A stretch of 64,000 nt of DNA from Hyaloscypha bicolor E (GCF_002865645.1 NW_020194518.1:1487463-1551462), one strand, 5' to 3'. Counted from the first letter of the stretch, positions 43,601 to 56,108 are shown. Notes: generated by a model not told the origin, from the letters alone. Program-made: numbers and translations.

Positions 43601-46430
43601 AACTCGGAATATAAATATCTTTAGCTATTCTTATATATAATATTATATTTAAAAAAGGCTATTAGTATTAAATAGGTATTTATAGTCTTTATAACTAGAG
43701 CTATAGGAGAGATATTATTCGAAAAGTAAACTATTTATTTTCTCTTAAAATAAATTATAAAATACTAAATAAAAAAGAACTCCTAATATATAAAAAATTT
43801 AAATAGCTACTAAATAGCCTTAGATAAACTCATATAATAAATATATATATACCGAGTAATCTTATTATCTATAGCTATAACTATAATTATAGTATGGTCT
43901 GCTTCTTTATATATATACTTATAAATATATTTAATTACTTATATAAATATATAAACCTTAATATTAATATATAAATAGAACTTTTAAAAGAAATACGAGT
44001 TATATAAAATAACCTAGTAATTATTATAGATAACTTTCTAGCCTAGAAAGCCTAGTTTACGGATTATAAATATTTGTCTATTATTTTAATAGTAGTACTC
44101 GGGATAGCTATCTTTATTAATTATAGTATAGTCTATAAAAGCTTTTAGGAACTTCTTAAAATATATTAATAGGCTATAGGCTTCTTTATAGACTATATAT
44201 AGGGCCTATATATAGTTTTCCCTATATGAACTATAGGTTATATTACCTATAACTAAGGCCAGGAGTTTACTTATAAAATCCTATAATAGATCTAATAGCT
44301 TAGTATATATAACCTTATTTATATATTTAGGTATATTAAACTTTTTAAATACCTATAGAAATAAAAGTAAATATAAATATAAAAGCCCTTATTTTTAGTA
44401 TTTAATTATATAAATATAACTTATATATTATCCAAAAATATGGTTTTTTAGGTCTATAAAAAGCTTATAAACCTTGAGTTAAAATATATAAGTAATTAGA
44501 TCTGGCTAATTTATAGATTATAAGTTACCTAACTCCTAGATAATTTCTGGCTATTATAGGTTTATTATAAAAGTAATAAAAAAAATAGGCTTTCTAAAAT
44601 AATAAATAATAGCTATTAAGTTCTGGAAAAGCTATTATATAAACTAATTCTCGCTTATAAAAGAAAAAGAAAAAATAAATTAATAGCTTAGATTAGCTAG
44701 TAAGATATCTTTATAAATTAAGGTATTTACTAAACTATTATATATATTTATATAAATCCTATCTTAATATAAACGGAGCTAATTAAGGAATATAGTCTTA
44801 TAGGTAATAAAAGTATCTATAATATATTACTAAAAGAGCTAGTAAGCCTAAAAAAGAGAAAATTTCTTATAATTACAAATATATAAACGGAACTAGTAAA
44901 AAAGCTATTATTCTAAACAGAACTATTAATAGATATAACGAGTATCTTATAAGATTATTTTATAGTATTACTTATATTTATTATATAAGAAAAGAAATAT
45001 ATAATAAAGTAGTATATATATTATATAGGTAATAATTATCTAGTAAAGTTACGGACCTTAATAGCTAGGCTTATAGATTATAAAAAGAATATTATATTAA
45101 TTTTCGTCTATAAACTTATTTAGAAGAATTCCTATTAGCTCTATAGCTATAGGAAGGTTCTTATAGTAATGATCTGCCCCAGACTAGAGAATTAGATATA
45201 TTTATAAGTTAAGAAAAATCCGAAAGTAACCCGTTTAGCTAGCTAATTACTTCCGGGCTATTTTATAGATCTATATAAAAGAATTACTATAATTCGCAAG
45301 TATCTTATAAAGACTATAAATAATAGTTTAATTGAGTTACGAATAGTACTATAACCGGAGATTAGTTATATAGTCTGGATTATAAAAAAATAACTAGGCA
45401 AAAACTAGAACTTACTATAAGCCTGGCTCTAAAGGTCTCTAGTAATAAAATAGCTTCTTATAGATCTGAAAATAGTAAAGACTATAAGAAAAGTTAGTAC
45501 GAATATCTTTAATATAGCTTATAGATATAAAAGCAAGTACTAAGTTATATATCCTTATATTCTAATAAAAGCTACGGGCTTATAGATTATCTTTCTCAAA
45601 AAGTGCCTGTAAAAAGGGTAGTAGTACTCATAACTCGTCTAATATTATATCTCCCCTCTTATAATAGAGCTCAAATCTCTAATATATGCCTGTAATTGCC
45701 TCTAATCCCTAGTACCTTGCCTTATAATTCTTGTACTAAATATTTATTAGGCCAAGATTATAGGCTAGCGAAAACCGAAAGAGCAAACGGAAGCCGGGTA
45801 GTAAAGGAGAAGGGCTAGAAGAAATAGGAGGAGCAGGAGGATTTGCTATGGCCAGAATACGGTCTCGTTTAATTTATATATTAGTCCGCCGAATATACTT
45901 GCGGGGCCATAGGTTCTCATCCCCGCCCGTAACTGGCTATTATAGACCGCTACGGGTCTGCCGGGGCGTATTAGGATCGAGCTTAGCAAGAGCAGGCTAG
46001 TATATTCTCTGGCTAGCCTAAAAAGAAGTTAGCTATAGGAAAAGAAGAAAGAAGAGAGAGAAACCCTATAATATAGATACGTCTTATATACCACGCTATT
46101 AGGATTACGAGGAAATTAAGAGAAGAAACGATATTATATATAACTCGTATAAAAATTACGGGAAGAGGAATTCATTATAAAAGAAAGCTTACTGGCCGGA
46201 GAAAAGAAGGCTAGAGCGAAGCATGGGCTGGAAGTTTTGGTATTCCTGCTTAGGTGAGAATATATGACCAGGAATTTTAACTAGTGGTCCGACCGTATAA
46301 TAATGTTATATAGACTTGCCCGTAATAAGGTATTTCTCTAAACAGAAAATGAGGAGCTACTACTTGTATATTATACTATAACTATTAGTTTCTTCCATAA
46401 GAAAAATGCTTGTTATCGTTATACTAATTA
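40700..46430. mobile_element. AT-rich, RIP-like transposon graveyard
   Basis: About 5.7 kb composed mostly of A and T with TATA, TTATAA and CTATAA strings, few CpA/TpG dinucleotides and very many TAA/TAG stops in all frames. This is the expected product of heavy RIP on repeats. Lys/Glu-rich stretches near 41210-41350 and purine-rich patches suggest former coding sequence, probably one or more retrotransposons, but no domain survives. From 45800 to 46020 the composition is less AT-rich, perhaps a younger edge. Some 40-46 kb sub-blocks may be different elements. Confidence 0.7.
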
Positions 46431-46595
46431 ATTAAAAGGGGCATTGCAATCGGGCGCAAGCTTCACTCGGGCAGTGAGGGATGTATGCACTAGCCGCATC
46501 TGGAACGCAGGTGCGGCAGCGTTTTTTTGGGGTGATAATCTTATTCATTTTTTCAGTGTTTATATTACAACACATATGAAGAGCGAAGATCGAAC

Positions 46596-48862
46596 ATGTC
46601 TAGGACCTTGTGCAATGCCTGTCAGGAGCGGTTAAAGGAATATTTTGCGCCCTTAACATCCGCATCCTCTCTGTCATTGTCCTCATATATTCACAAGGCT
46701 GAAGCCTGTTCTTTACGAGCATTTGTTGAGACTGGGAATAATAACAGACATGTCAATGCTTCTTTGGTATCCTCTGTAAATAACAAAGCTCAGCTTATTC
46801 TGGATCAGTGGGATGATACCGAGTCACCGGGAATTCTGTGGGCTGCCGCGAGGCTGGCACACATTTCCGAAAACTTGTCCCTGCAAGCTTCCGTACTACA
46901 GCCGGTCGTCGAATAGCCTGTTGTGTCGCATAAGATAGCATTCTGCCAAGAGGGTAGTAAGTAGCTCTGCTCTTTTCACCGTACAAGGTTCAGCAGAAAT
47001 CGTGGAAATGGCTTTTGACAAACTAGAAGTTATTGGTCCATTGTTTCGCTGCGTTGTCCTTCGAGAATGGTTACAGCAACAATCGATCTTTTTGAGGTGC
47101 CTGTGATGCTCAGGTAACTGTCACTGACTAGATTTTAGGCATTTGGACAGAGTCGCCAGTCTGGGATCACTACAATATTTCAAGTGTTGGGGCTCTACTC
47201 CCTATAATGTCAAAATGGCTCAAGGAGTGCTATTCGTCCGTTGACCACTACTCCTGTCATGACAAGCCGCCAAGAAAAAAATTCCAGCTGCCTAGTAGGG
47301 TGATTGATGTTGGTCCGTCTAATGGATCGAGAGCGCCATATCTTCTAGAACCCAACGGCAGTTATGGCAGCTACGTGGTCTTGTCGCATTGTTGGGGTAA
47401 CTACCAACCATTTGTAACCAACAGTGAAACCCTGAAACAAAACCTGAAGTATATCTCTCTACTGTCACTCCCGAAGACATTCAGGGATGCAATTTACATC
47501 ACCAGAGGGCTGGGAATTCGCTATCTCTGGGTTGACAGCTTATGTATACTTCAAGGAGATGCAGTAGACTGGGAATCTGAATCGGCGAATATGATTCGGA
47601 TTTATCAGAATGCAACACTTGCTCTCGCTGCGACAGCCGCCGCTGATAGCAGGCAAGGCTGCTGCTTCAAACGCCAGCTGTCTTCTCTCAACGTTAGGAT
47701 TAACAAGTCTCCTGACACCACAATCCATGTTCGCAGGCTACCAACAGAATCCACACTGCGTCAGTCGATTCTCGAAGCGCCTCTCAATCAACGTGCATGG
47801 GTATTGCAAGAACTCTTACTCTCATCGCGGGTTATTCACTTTGCTCAGGACCAAATGTACTGGCAATACTCGAGCAGGCTAGCCTCCGAAGATGGCCTCC
47901 TGGACAATAAGCTTGTCAACAATGTCATCACAGATGGAAACGAGAAACACGGCAGCGGGAATCTTTGGCGCCAATCTCGCATCTTCGGTCTCGTGGGAAA
48001 TCTTACCTCAAAGGTCGAATGGTGGGATGTAGACATATCACGAGACTACTGGTGGACGATTGTCGAAGAATACAGCAGACGAAGTCTCACCCATCGACGT
48101 GATAGATTGCCAGCACTGGCTGGATTGACGGAGTTCTTTCAGATTCGTACTGGAGATTCCCCTTTGGCTGGTTTGTGGCAAGAAGACCTTCTATTTGGGC
48201 TTATGTGGCATGTTCGTGAACCGGTTGAATCACCGGTGAGCTCTGACATACCATCATGGTCTTGGGCTTCGATAGAGGGATCCATCGAACGATGTCCCGT
48301 CGAGAAGAAGATATCGCCGACTGGAACCTCTTTCAGAAACAAGAGATACGTAGGATATAGGACAAAAGTCAACACCTGCACCATTGAGTGGGCCGGGGTT
48401 CCCTTGGTTTCCCGCATCACGAAAGGGGAGCTGGTGTTGTCCGGCCGAAGCACTCAGGTCTATATCTCAAGATCTTCGTGCGATGAGAGCAATTATACGC
48501 CAAGCTCAACAAGACTCAATAAACTCAATCAGGACAACGCTCAGTGGTATTACTCAGGTCTCAAAACGCCATCTCGTTTGTTCGCGGATGCTGCTTGCTC
48601 TCAGCCTGCCGGCATAGCAGGCTTTGACTACACGTCGTTCTCATGTTTACAACACCAAATCGAATGTTTAATAATTTCTTTTTCATCACCTTTCAAGGAC
48701 TCTTCATTGGGCAATTCTACAATTGAAGCTTCCTTTCATGAAGTTTTGTTGCTTGACGCCGTTTCAGATGGGCAATCTCATAGGAGAATTGGAGTAGGAA
48801 TCATATTTGGAGATTCGCATACTTTTGATAGAGAATCCATCCGAGATTTTCGAATTCTCTAA
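46596..48862 (+). CDS. HET-domain (heterokaryon incompatibility-type) protein, 5' structure uncertain
   Basis: The main exon ends at a TAA at 48860-48862 and is open from about 47132; its first ATG is at 47207 (551 codons). The HET domain is clear at about residues 58-205 of that ORF: YVVLSHCWGN, YLWVDSLCILQGD with DWESESANMIRIYQNATLAL, and LNQRAWVLQELLLSSRVIHF. HET proteins act in non-self recognition and regulated cell death when unlike strains fuse. An upstream ORF (46596-46916) with an LCNACQ motif is probably the N-terminal exon, since such genes begin with a short Cys-containing segment, but I could not find an intron set that joins it in frame. The gene directly abuts the AT-rich island. 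Confidence 0.8.
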
Positions 48863-49062
48863 GGCATGTCTACAGAGACAGATGTTTGAGGGTACGCATA
48901 GATGAGGAATCGTTAGCTTTTCTATAGGAATAAGTTTACAATTTCAAGTGAACATGGAATTAGTTATAGTATAGAACAAGTCAAATGGTCGAGAATTATG
49001 GCACAATACATACTAAGCTGTAGATACTCTGCTCCAGTGTCAGAGAAGGGCACAAGTCCCCT
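48863..49062. other. Short convergent spacer
   Basis: About 200 bp between the stop codons of the HET gene and the zinc-cluster regulator; 3' ends of both. Confidence 0.5.
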
Positions 49063-50851
49063 TCAGCAAGTAGTCTGGGGCAATGCAGTTTCCAACGTTG
49101 TCCTCGGCGCCCACCTCTTATCAAACAGCTGACCAATCAACCAAAAGTCCTGATCATACTCGTGCGAATTAGAGACAGCAACAAGTTCTTCTCCTACCAT
49201 GTGTCAATATCTTCAATAATTTATTAGATATGGAAGAATTGAGCTTACTTTTGGTTCGAAGTTCTGCCGCAAGGAAATCCATAAAAGCACGTTCCTTTAC
49301 GCTGAGCGTTTTGACATTTTCAAATAATTTCGCGTCGGAGAAAGGATCTGTGCCTTTACAGCAATAATGGAAATATGCGAGAATTGTCTTCGAGCTAATA
49401 TGGCAACCGTTTATGACTTCTATGTCTGAATAACATCGCTTTTGCGCACCACTTATTAGTAGGTATCTTGTCATGTTTTGGGAGAAGGGACATACTTTGT
49501 GACGAATGCGACGTGCATGATCCCTCTCTCTCTTAATTATTGCTTCAAGATTATGGAGCAGAACATAAGATGTAATGAACAGAGCTAGCCAATTCTCTGG
49601 ACGGTTCTGCTGATGCAGAGTCTGTAGCTGCTTCCCTGTAGCTAGGACGAGTTTCTGGGTCTGTTTATCAAGAACCTCATTGCAAGTCAACGTATCAATG
49701 TCCTCAACCATAGGTTCCGCCTCTTGCGCCCCTGGTACCGGTGTCGCATTCTCCACTAGGGTGTCGTCATTGGAGTGATTGCCTTCAGTAAGACGGGTGA
49801 CAGTCCATAAACGCAGCGAAACTTGCACTAGACTTTCCTATGAGAAGATATTAGATCTAACTCAACAATAAGGTGATACTTACGGTTGCCGGAGCCCATC
49901 GACCACATGCTAATGAGAATACAGCTCGGGTAATGCTGTCCTTTGCCTTCATGAATGTATTTACATAGTCCGTCGAAGACTCAGCGATATACCGACTCAG
50001 CGAGCGAGAGTCTTGAGCGAGTACAAGGACATCGGCTGGGGGATCTTTGGCCGCCCACGATAAATGGGAGTCGCTGACTGTATACCGTAGGCACGGGAGT
50101 TTGAAGAAAGACTTGGATGAAATTTGCTCGCATGTGAGACATTCGCCGTAAACGTTTTCTGGGTTAGTGTGACACTGCAAACTGTTAGCCATATATGCTA
50201 TCACCTTTACCGTGCTTGGTTCGAAAGTTACAGATAGTAAGCTTCACAAACAAGCTCAATAAATTTAAAATATATATACACTGATCGCGGCGAGACTTTT
50301 TTCGCCGAGCATGGTACATATGCAGCAAACGCTGGTGATAAGAGAAAGAGTAAACTTACCCGTATTCTCTGCGTACGGCACCTCATACAAGCTGCTATTT
50401 TCCGGACTTGTGCAGTCATTTCAGAAGAGGAGGAAAAGCTCCGGTGGATCCTTTTTCGTTTCGGTGGCGGATCAGGCTCCCACTCCATCGTATCCCCAAT
50501 TGTCGCGATGTAACTCCAACGGTCCAGTATATCCTCCGTGATAGTAGGGACCTCTTGGGTCTGTATGTTACCAACAGTGCTGAAATCAGTAGTAGGCATT
50601 TGCATGTCTCCATATGTCAGGCTATCGTGAAAGACCGAAGAATGTGCTGGGAACCGCTGGATGGCATATTGAGGCTCTAATGGACCGAGACTATGGAAAT
50701 CGATTGGAGAAGCTTCTGGACCCAGGATGGTTGGGCGATCAAAGGTTTCTAAGGCACCTGTATGTAGCTCAGGGATAGCATATTGGGATTCCCTTTGATT
50801 GAGAAGAGTAGGATCGAGAAGAGATCTTTGTGTATGACCAGTCGAGTCCAT
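49063..50851 (-). CDS. Zn2Cys6 transcription factor
   Basis: Four exons on the minus strand: 50851-50360, 50174-49884, 49837-49249 and 49193-49063, about 500 residues; introns are 185, 46 and 55 nt. A basic stretch (PPKRKRIHRS) precedes the binuclear zinc cluster at about 155-178: CMRCRTQRIR joined across intron 1 to CHTNPENVYGECLTC, then KLPCLRY, which gives the C-x2-C-x6-C and C-x2-C pattern of this fungal subfamily. The C-terminal part has the AYFHYCCKG and HEYDQDFWLIGQLFD motifs usual in its relatives. The final 42 codons depend on intron 3. It is a nuclear DNA-binding regulator; targets are unknown, but a truncated MFS gene and a HET gene flank it. Confidence 0.85.
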
Positions 50852-51658
50852 CCTCTAAGGATACTGGATTCGGGGTTCGACGTGATGGAACCAAGAAGGA
50901 GGCGTTGAGTACACTTAAATAGCGTGGTGAAAGTGGCCTGTAGGTGGGTGCTCTAAAGGAATAGTCGCTCAATCATCAGATAATCCCCAAGTGGTTCAGT
51001 CGAAGTTTTGTCATTCCGGCAAGGCTGTGCCTAATGACCCAGGTGTGTGCGTTTTTGTCCTTACGAGGTCAGGCCACCAATCGCTCCGCGCACCACCTTA
51101 TCTTCTCCCAAGAAGTTCAAAAATTATCGTGCGGTCGGACCACCCTAAGCGATTAGCTCCCAGCGCACGTTGAAAAAGACTAGGCATGTAGTCACGAGAG
51201 CGGCCGTGGCGCGGGATGGTAGGCGGCAGCGGCGGCGGCGGATGGAAGAGAAGCCATTCTACAGGGGGTAAGTAGGCTGTAGAAGGGAGAGGGGGAATAG
51301 AGGATAAACTTGCGTGCTTATGTAGTAGTAGTAGTATTATTTATTTGTGTATCGTGCCTAAGGCAGAGTTAGTCGCGTGGTTATGAAGGTAGGCGAAACT
51401 CCTTGTGTCCGTGAGCGCCAGTGATCTTATGAACACATGCGTCGGGCACTCACGGGAGTGCTGGACTACAGGGCATTTGAACTACAAGTCCACTTTCAGG
51501 CCACTTTCTAACCGATTCCACCACTAAAGCCCCCTATATTTCCAGGCCACTGCCCTGAAAGGACGCTGTAAGCCACAAACATGGGGCACCACACCCTTTT
51601 GAGGCATATCCCCTGTGCTTACAGGGGAAGATTCGCTAAGAGTAAATTTACCGTCACT
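50852..51658. other. Intergenic region with small simple repeats
   Basis: Holds the promoter of the zinc-cluster gene, a GGC-rich tract (about 51222-51241) and a TAG-repeat (about 51322-51337). A 7-bp perfect hairpin with a four-base loop lies at 51610-51627, just downstream of the truncated MFS frame. No gene is supportable. Confidence 0.45.
51610..51627. other. Short perfect hairpin CCCCTGT/ACAGGGG
   Basis: Seven base pairs with a GCTT loop, 31 bp beyond the end of the truncated MFS frame (minus strand). It may be incidental or part of the sequence that replaced the missing 3' part of that gene. Confidence 0.6.
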
Positions 51659-52247
51659 TTATGCCGTGATCTGCGTAATGTCCAGCTCATAAATATCCGC
51701 ATACACACCACGGACAATCGTAATTGGTGCACTAGCCACAAGTCCTGTTAGCAACGTTAGTACCACCGAAGCGTTCCAATTTTGAGCGAGTGCACATCCT
51801 AGTGTGAAAGACGTGAAGCAAAAGAACGTGGGGAGGAGGACCGTTCTGCGTTCGTAGACCTCGCTCAACGGTGGGAACACGAGCGGTCCGAAGACATGAC
51901 CCAGGAGATAAATAGATGTAAGGAGGACTAGCAGCGTGTTATTGTGGAATTGGAAGGCGGAAGTGATGGCGGCTGCATTTCCGCTTGGGAGTGTGGAGCT
52001 GATGGTGCTGTTGAAGACAGTGTTGAGAAGGATTAGGACGATGCCTATTTTCTTGGTCTGTGAAAAGTTAGTGAGAAGAATCTAGCAGCTAAAGGCAATT
52101 TGAGATGTATGCACTTACGCTGGACCAGTTGTGGGGGTCTTTTGGGTCTCTAGGCGGGAAGCCATCTGTGTTCGCATGCGAAGTAGATTCTGGCCTCGAC
52201 TGCCTATCCTGTTCACAGTTTGTTGAAGAAGGACCGGTGAACATCAT
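51659..52247 (-). pseudogene. Truncated MFS transporter
   Basis: Two exons on the minus strand: 52247-52119 and 52057-51659, 175 codons; the intron has GTAAGT and CACAG borders. The N-terminus reads DPKDPHNWSS at the end of exon 1, then KKIGIVLILLNTVFNSTISS and PPLSEVYERRTVLLPTFFCF, the signature of drug:H+ antiporter-type MFS proteins (loop 2-3 motif GPLSExYGRR). The frame stops after ADIYELDI, about transmembrane segment 4-5, where full-length proteins of about 500 residues continue. No downstream MFS sequence follows, so two thirds of the gene is missing. Confidence 0.75.
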
Positions 52248-52723
52248 TCACTTGGTCGTCTTAGGAAGTAGTAGTGAGGGTAATGTGCACGGCATCACCT
52301 CCTACTTATTTTAAGGCGTGCCCTTGAAGATGGGGTCCGTTGAACATGTTGTTGTCAGGGCGTTAATGGGGATCGTATCTACTGCAAGGATGCCGGACCT
52401 ACCGCCGTCATGCAGAACAGCTTCCCTGCTTTTGCATGTTCCCTTCAACTTGCGTCCAATTGAGAAAGAAAATGCACAATAACTGTGTCCTCTCGGACCA
52501 ATCATCCCCTATTCAGGTTTGCAGCGTCTTACCCCGCCACCCGCCGTGCCGAAAAGCCAGTGACGTCGCTCAAATCAACCCCTGCAAACATCACAACCAC
52601 CTTCAAGATATCGAATTCTTGATTTATTGGCTAAACCCATCATTCAAATGAATCTGCTGCCCCTCACCCCCAAAGAATAACATTTCCTCTCATTTTTCCA
52701 AATTTGAAAACCATAATTCAAAG

Positions 52724-53092
52724 ATGGTCCGTACAACCTTACCCCCGTCAGAACAGCCTCCTGCGACCACCTAGCTGACAAGCTCATAGATTATTCCCCT
52801 CCACGCCCGCGCCACAGACGGCCAGACATGTCACGGCACCTCAGGAGGCACGATCGCCGGAATTGTCATCGGCTCGATCGCAGGAACGCTGTTGGTGCTG
52901 TGGTTGATCTACACCATGCGGGCAGCCTCCAATGCACCAGGTCCAAGAGCGACTTCAGAAGTGACGAGAAGACCGCGTTCGCACCATTCATCGAGATCGC
53001 CGAGATCACGGAGAGGAAGCCGCACGATATATGTTGATGAGAGTGGGAACCGGGTTCGGGCGCCCTCGAAGGTTTATTATAAGCCGGAATAG
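52724..53092 (+). CDS. Small single-pass membrane protein, possible ATG-only first exon
   Basis: The open frame 52790-53092 encodes 100 residues plus stop: a short leader with CHGTSGG, a clear transmembrane segment (TIAGIVIGSIAGTLLVLWLI), a basic Ser/Arg-rich cytosolic part (SSRSPRSRRGSR) and a tail IYVDESGNRVRAPSKVYY. It has no ATG at its 5' end, but an ATG at 52724-52726 is followed at once by GTCCGT and a 63-nt stretch ending in GCTGAC...CTCATAG, which would make a three-base first coding exon. Small fungal membrane proteins with the GGxIAGIVIGSIAGxLL helix are common, function unknown. The alternative is a start at an internal ATG (52916), losing the helix. Confidence 0.5.
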
Positions 53093-53178
53093 GGAGCAGT
53101 CAATAGTGGATGGGCTCGTGAGTGGTGGTTATGCGGGGAAAATGTAAAACGACACCCGTGCCAACTCTCCCCCAGGGT

Positions 53179-53230
53179 GTCGATTAGGGATGTCGATTGG
53201 GGTGGTCGATTGGGGGTGTCGATTGGGGGC
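53179..53230. repeat. Four tandem 13-bp units GTCGATTGGGGGT
   Basis: Units begin at 53179, 53192, 53205 and 53218 with one to three substitutions. It lies just outside the large inverted-repeat element. Confidence 0.85.
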
Positions 53231-54024
53231 CAGACTAGCCACTAACCCAAAGTAGAGGCGCTCGGCAGGAACACCAAAACTCTGGCTTTTTCTTTAATTT
53301 AATTCAATTTAATAAGGATTTAATATAATTTAATACTTGTTCTATTTCCTTATAGCGCTAATTAAGGGCTATTTAAATATAATTTTCTTTTATAAATTTT
53401 GGAATAGTAATAACGTCCATCCCTGCGTGCCGAAAAAACCGGTGTGCCGAAATTTTTTTATAGTTTAGGGGTCTCAAATCTCCACCACATAAATATATAA
53501 AGTTATAATCTGTTTGCTATTATTCTTTAGCTATTTCTCTATAAGGGCTTGACTTGCAGTTAGAAAAATACTACAGTTTGGCTCTGCTATTAATCGTCCC
53601 GTTAAGAGCGTCAAAAGCTGATATCGCTATTACCCCTTGTTCTATTATGAATATTAACCTGTCCTCGGAATTCGGGGCCGTGGTATAGAGCTTCTATTAC
53701 GTTTAAATGAAGCTCCAAAGTTTGAAGACACAGAGAATGAGGAAACTTTCCTGCCGGGTTTATCCGGACAAAGGTGGGAGGTACACAAATGCCGCATTTT
53801 AATAAGCGAGGAAGGATTTACCGCCTTTACACAATACCTGTATTCACATCCACGTAAATCGTATTTTATCCTAAATCACTTTATATATCACGTGAACGGT
53901 GGCGTAGTGTGGCGTTCTTCTAGAAGGTTCTACAAGCCACGCGTCCAGTCCTGCACCGAGTTGCCACTCTCGTCGTGCCAATCCCCATCCCCATCTCCAT
54001 GTAAGGTACGGAGGGTAATGCCTT

Positions 54025-55848
54025 ATGAACGACCGCGCCAGTAAAGCCCTGGCAGAGGCTTCCCTGCCGGGAGAGCCTCGAACATATGATGCCACATCCA
54101 AACGTAGTGGAGTTCCTCTGAGTACCCTTTATCATCGCGATCATGGGCGGCCCTCTAGAGAAGAGAAGGCCCAAGGCCAACAGTATCTCACTCCGCCGGA
54201 GGAGAAAGCCCTCGAAAAGTATTTGAAACTAATGGCTGACCTCGGGAATCCTGTGCGAATCAAGTGTCTACCATCCCTCGCCTTTTGTATCGCCCGCCGG
54301 CGTTCCACGATAAAGAAAGCGGCCAAGCCTCCGAATAAGAACTGGGCTCAAGCTTTCCAGAAGCGTCATCCAGCACTCAAATCACGACGAGTGAGGGCGA
54401 TGGCCTGGGAACGCCACGAGAATAGTATCTATAACAAGATTATACATTGGTTTGAGGTAATCGGAGAGGTACTAGCAGATCCTGCCATCCTCCCAGAGAA
54501 CGTCTATAACATGGACGAGACGGGAGTCATGTTGTCGATGCTTGGCTCTATCAAGGTCCTTTTAGATAAGGACGATCCGCGAGACTATAGAGGCGCGGTC
54601 GTCAAGCGCACAACGGTTACCGCTATTAAGTGTATTAGTGGAAACGGTAGGTTCTTGTCACCTATGATTATTTGGCCAGCTACTACCCATCGAAGTAACT
54701 GGACCACATTCCCCACCCCTGGATGGCACTATGCGATCTCTAACTCGGGGTACACCGACTCCAAGATTAGCTTAGAGTGGCTCAAGCGCGTGTTTAATCC
54801 CCAAACTAGAGAGCAGGCTAACCAGAAGCCGCGGGTATTGATCTGTGACGGCTTCGGGAGCCACGAGACCCTCGAAGCCCAAGTGTTTTGTTTCGAGAAT
54901 AGTATTATCCTGTATCGCCTCCCCTCTCACACCTCCCACAAGCTGCAGCCCTGTAATGTCAGCGTATTTACCCGCTTGAAGGACGAATACCGGGACGAGG
55001 CTGAAAGACTATTCCAAGGAGGTGCGAACACGGTCGGCAAGCAGCATTTCACCTCTCTATATAGCCGTGCAAGAGAAAAGGCGTTTACGAAGAGAAATAT
55101 CATGGCCGGGTAGGCGGCCTGTGGTTTATTTCCGTTTAATCCTGACAGAGTCCTCAGGGTGACACCGAAGCCGCCCGTTCAATCAACTATTCCGAGGGCT
55201 GACGAGATAGAGGTGGGTGCGAGTCATTAAGACGACGTACTACTAACGTATCAAGACGACGTGCCACCAACGCCTGTGACGCCAGTGTTAGTAGAGGGTA
55301 TAGTATTACTGCAGAATCTGATCAAACAGGATGCTCATATACTGAATAAGGCGAGTATACCGCGCCTAGAGCGGCACGTACAGAAGCTTGCCCATGCCGC
55401 CCAGGTATCCTTGGCCAAACGTGCCTTCCTCAGTGCCGAATGTGCCCTCCTCGATAATCGAAACCAGATGTTAACCAGAATAAATAACGAGGCTAAAGTT
55501 CGCCGATTAACTAGGTCAATCGTCCTGGGGAAGGCGAAAGTGATGAGCTTTGAGGATATCGAGGTGGCACGAACAGCGCGTGCTGCGAAGGATGCCAAGG
55601 GCAAGGGGAAGCGTGGTCGAAAGCGTAAGAGTGCTACGCTAGAGGCAGATGAGCCAGAAGGAGCAGAGGCAGAGGTAGAAGCAGAGCCAGAGCCAGAGCC
55701 AGAAGTGGCGCGTACTGCAAAAGAGGTCGTCAAGGGAAAAAAACGCGGGCGCAAGCGTAAAATTGCTGCGCAAGAGGCAGAGAAGTCAGAGCCAGAAGTG
55801 GCGCGAATAATCGACGTGCGAGTGGCACCGGTTACGCGGATGATATGA
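54025..55848 (+). pseudogene. Fot1/pogo-type DDE transposase with two in-frame stops and D-to-N active-site change
   Basis: One frame runs from ATG 54025 to the stop at 55846-55848, interrupted only by TAG at 55111-55113 (where relatives have Trp in AGWAACGLFPFNPDR) and a TAA near 55231. Before the first stop are an N-terminal helix-turn-helix, a CENP-B-type DNA-binding part, and the DDE core: NMDETG, LICDGFGSHET (His of GHGSH replaced by Phe) and QPCNVSVF, where the third catalytic Asp is Asn. Both the Trp-to-stop and Asp-to-Asn changes are G-to-A, as expected of RIP. The C-terminus has two RGRKRK-type basic motifs separated by Glu-rich runs. It is inactive but otherwise well preserved. Confidence 0.88.
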
Positions 55849-56108
55849 GACTATTATACGAAAGAATAGAGAATCGTTTCTCATTTCCTTTAGTTCGGAT
55901 TTGGTTTTCGGGAGGCAGGAAATCGGATATAATTAATGTTCGTAGCATTCTCGGCGCAATAGAAGGTGGAGTTATATTTCGCCTACAAGTCATTAGCAAG
56001 CAGTCTTTATATCAAGGCCAGATCGTCTAACTCAAAGTCTTTAATACCCGGTTCGCAAGAGCGCCTTGAGAAGTATTGCAAATAGTATTAATACTTTTAT
56101 AAACATCT

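Noticed and set aside
49426..49495. Possible extra intron (GTATGT...TTCAG, 70 nt, with a CTAAT branch) in the third exon of the zinc-cluster regulator
   Set aside because: Removing it brings an immediate TAG into frame, while the unspliced frame continues to known family motifs.
53179..53230. CRISPR-like regular repeat
   Set aside because: Units are contiguous 13-mers without spacers; organism is a fungus.
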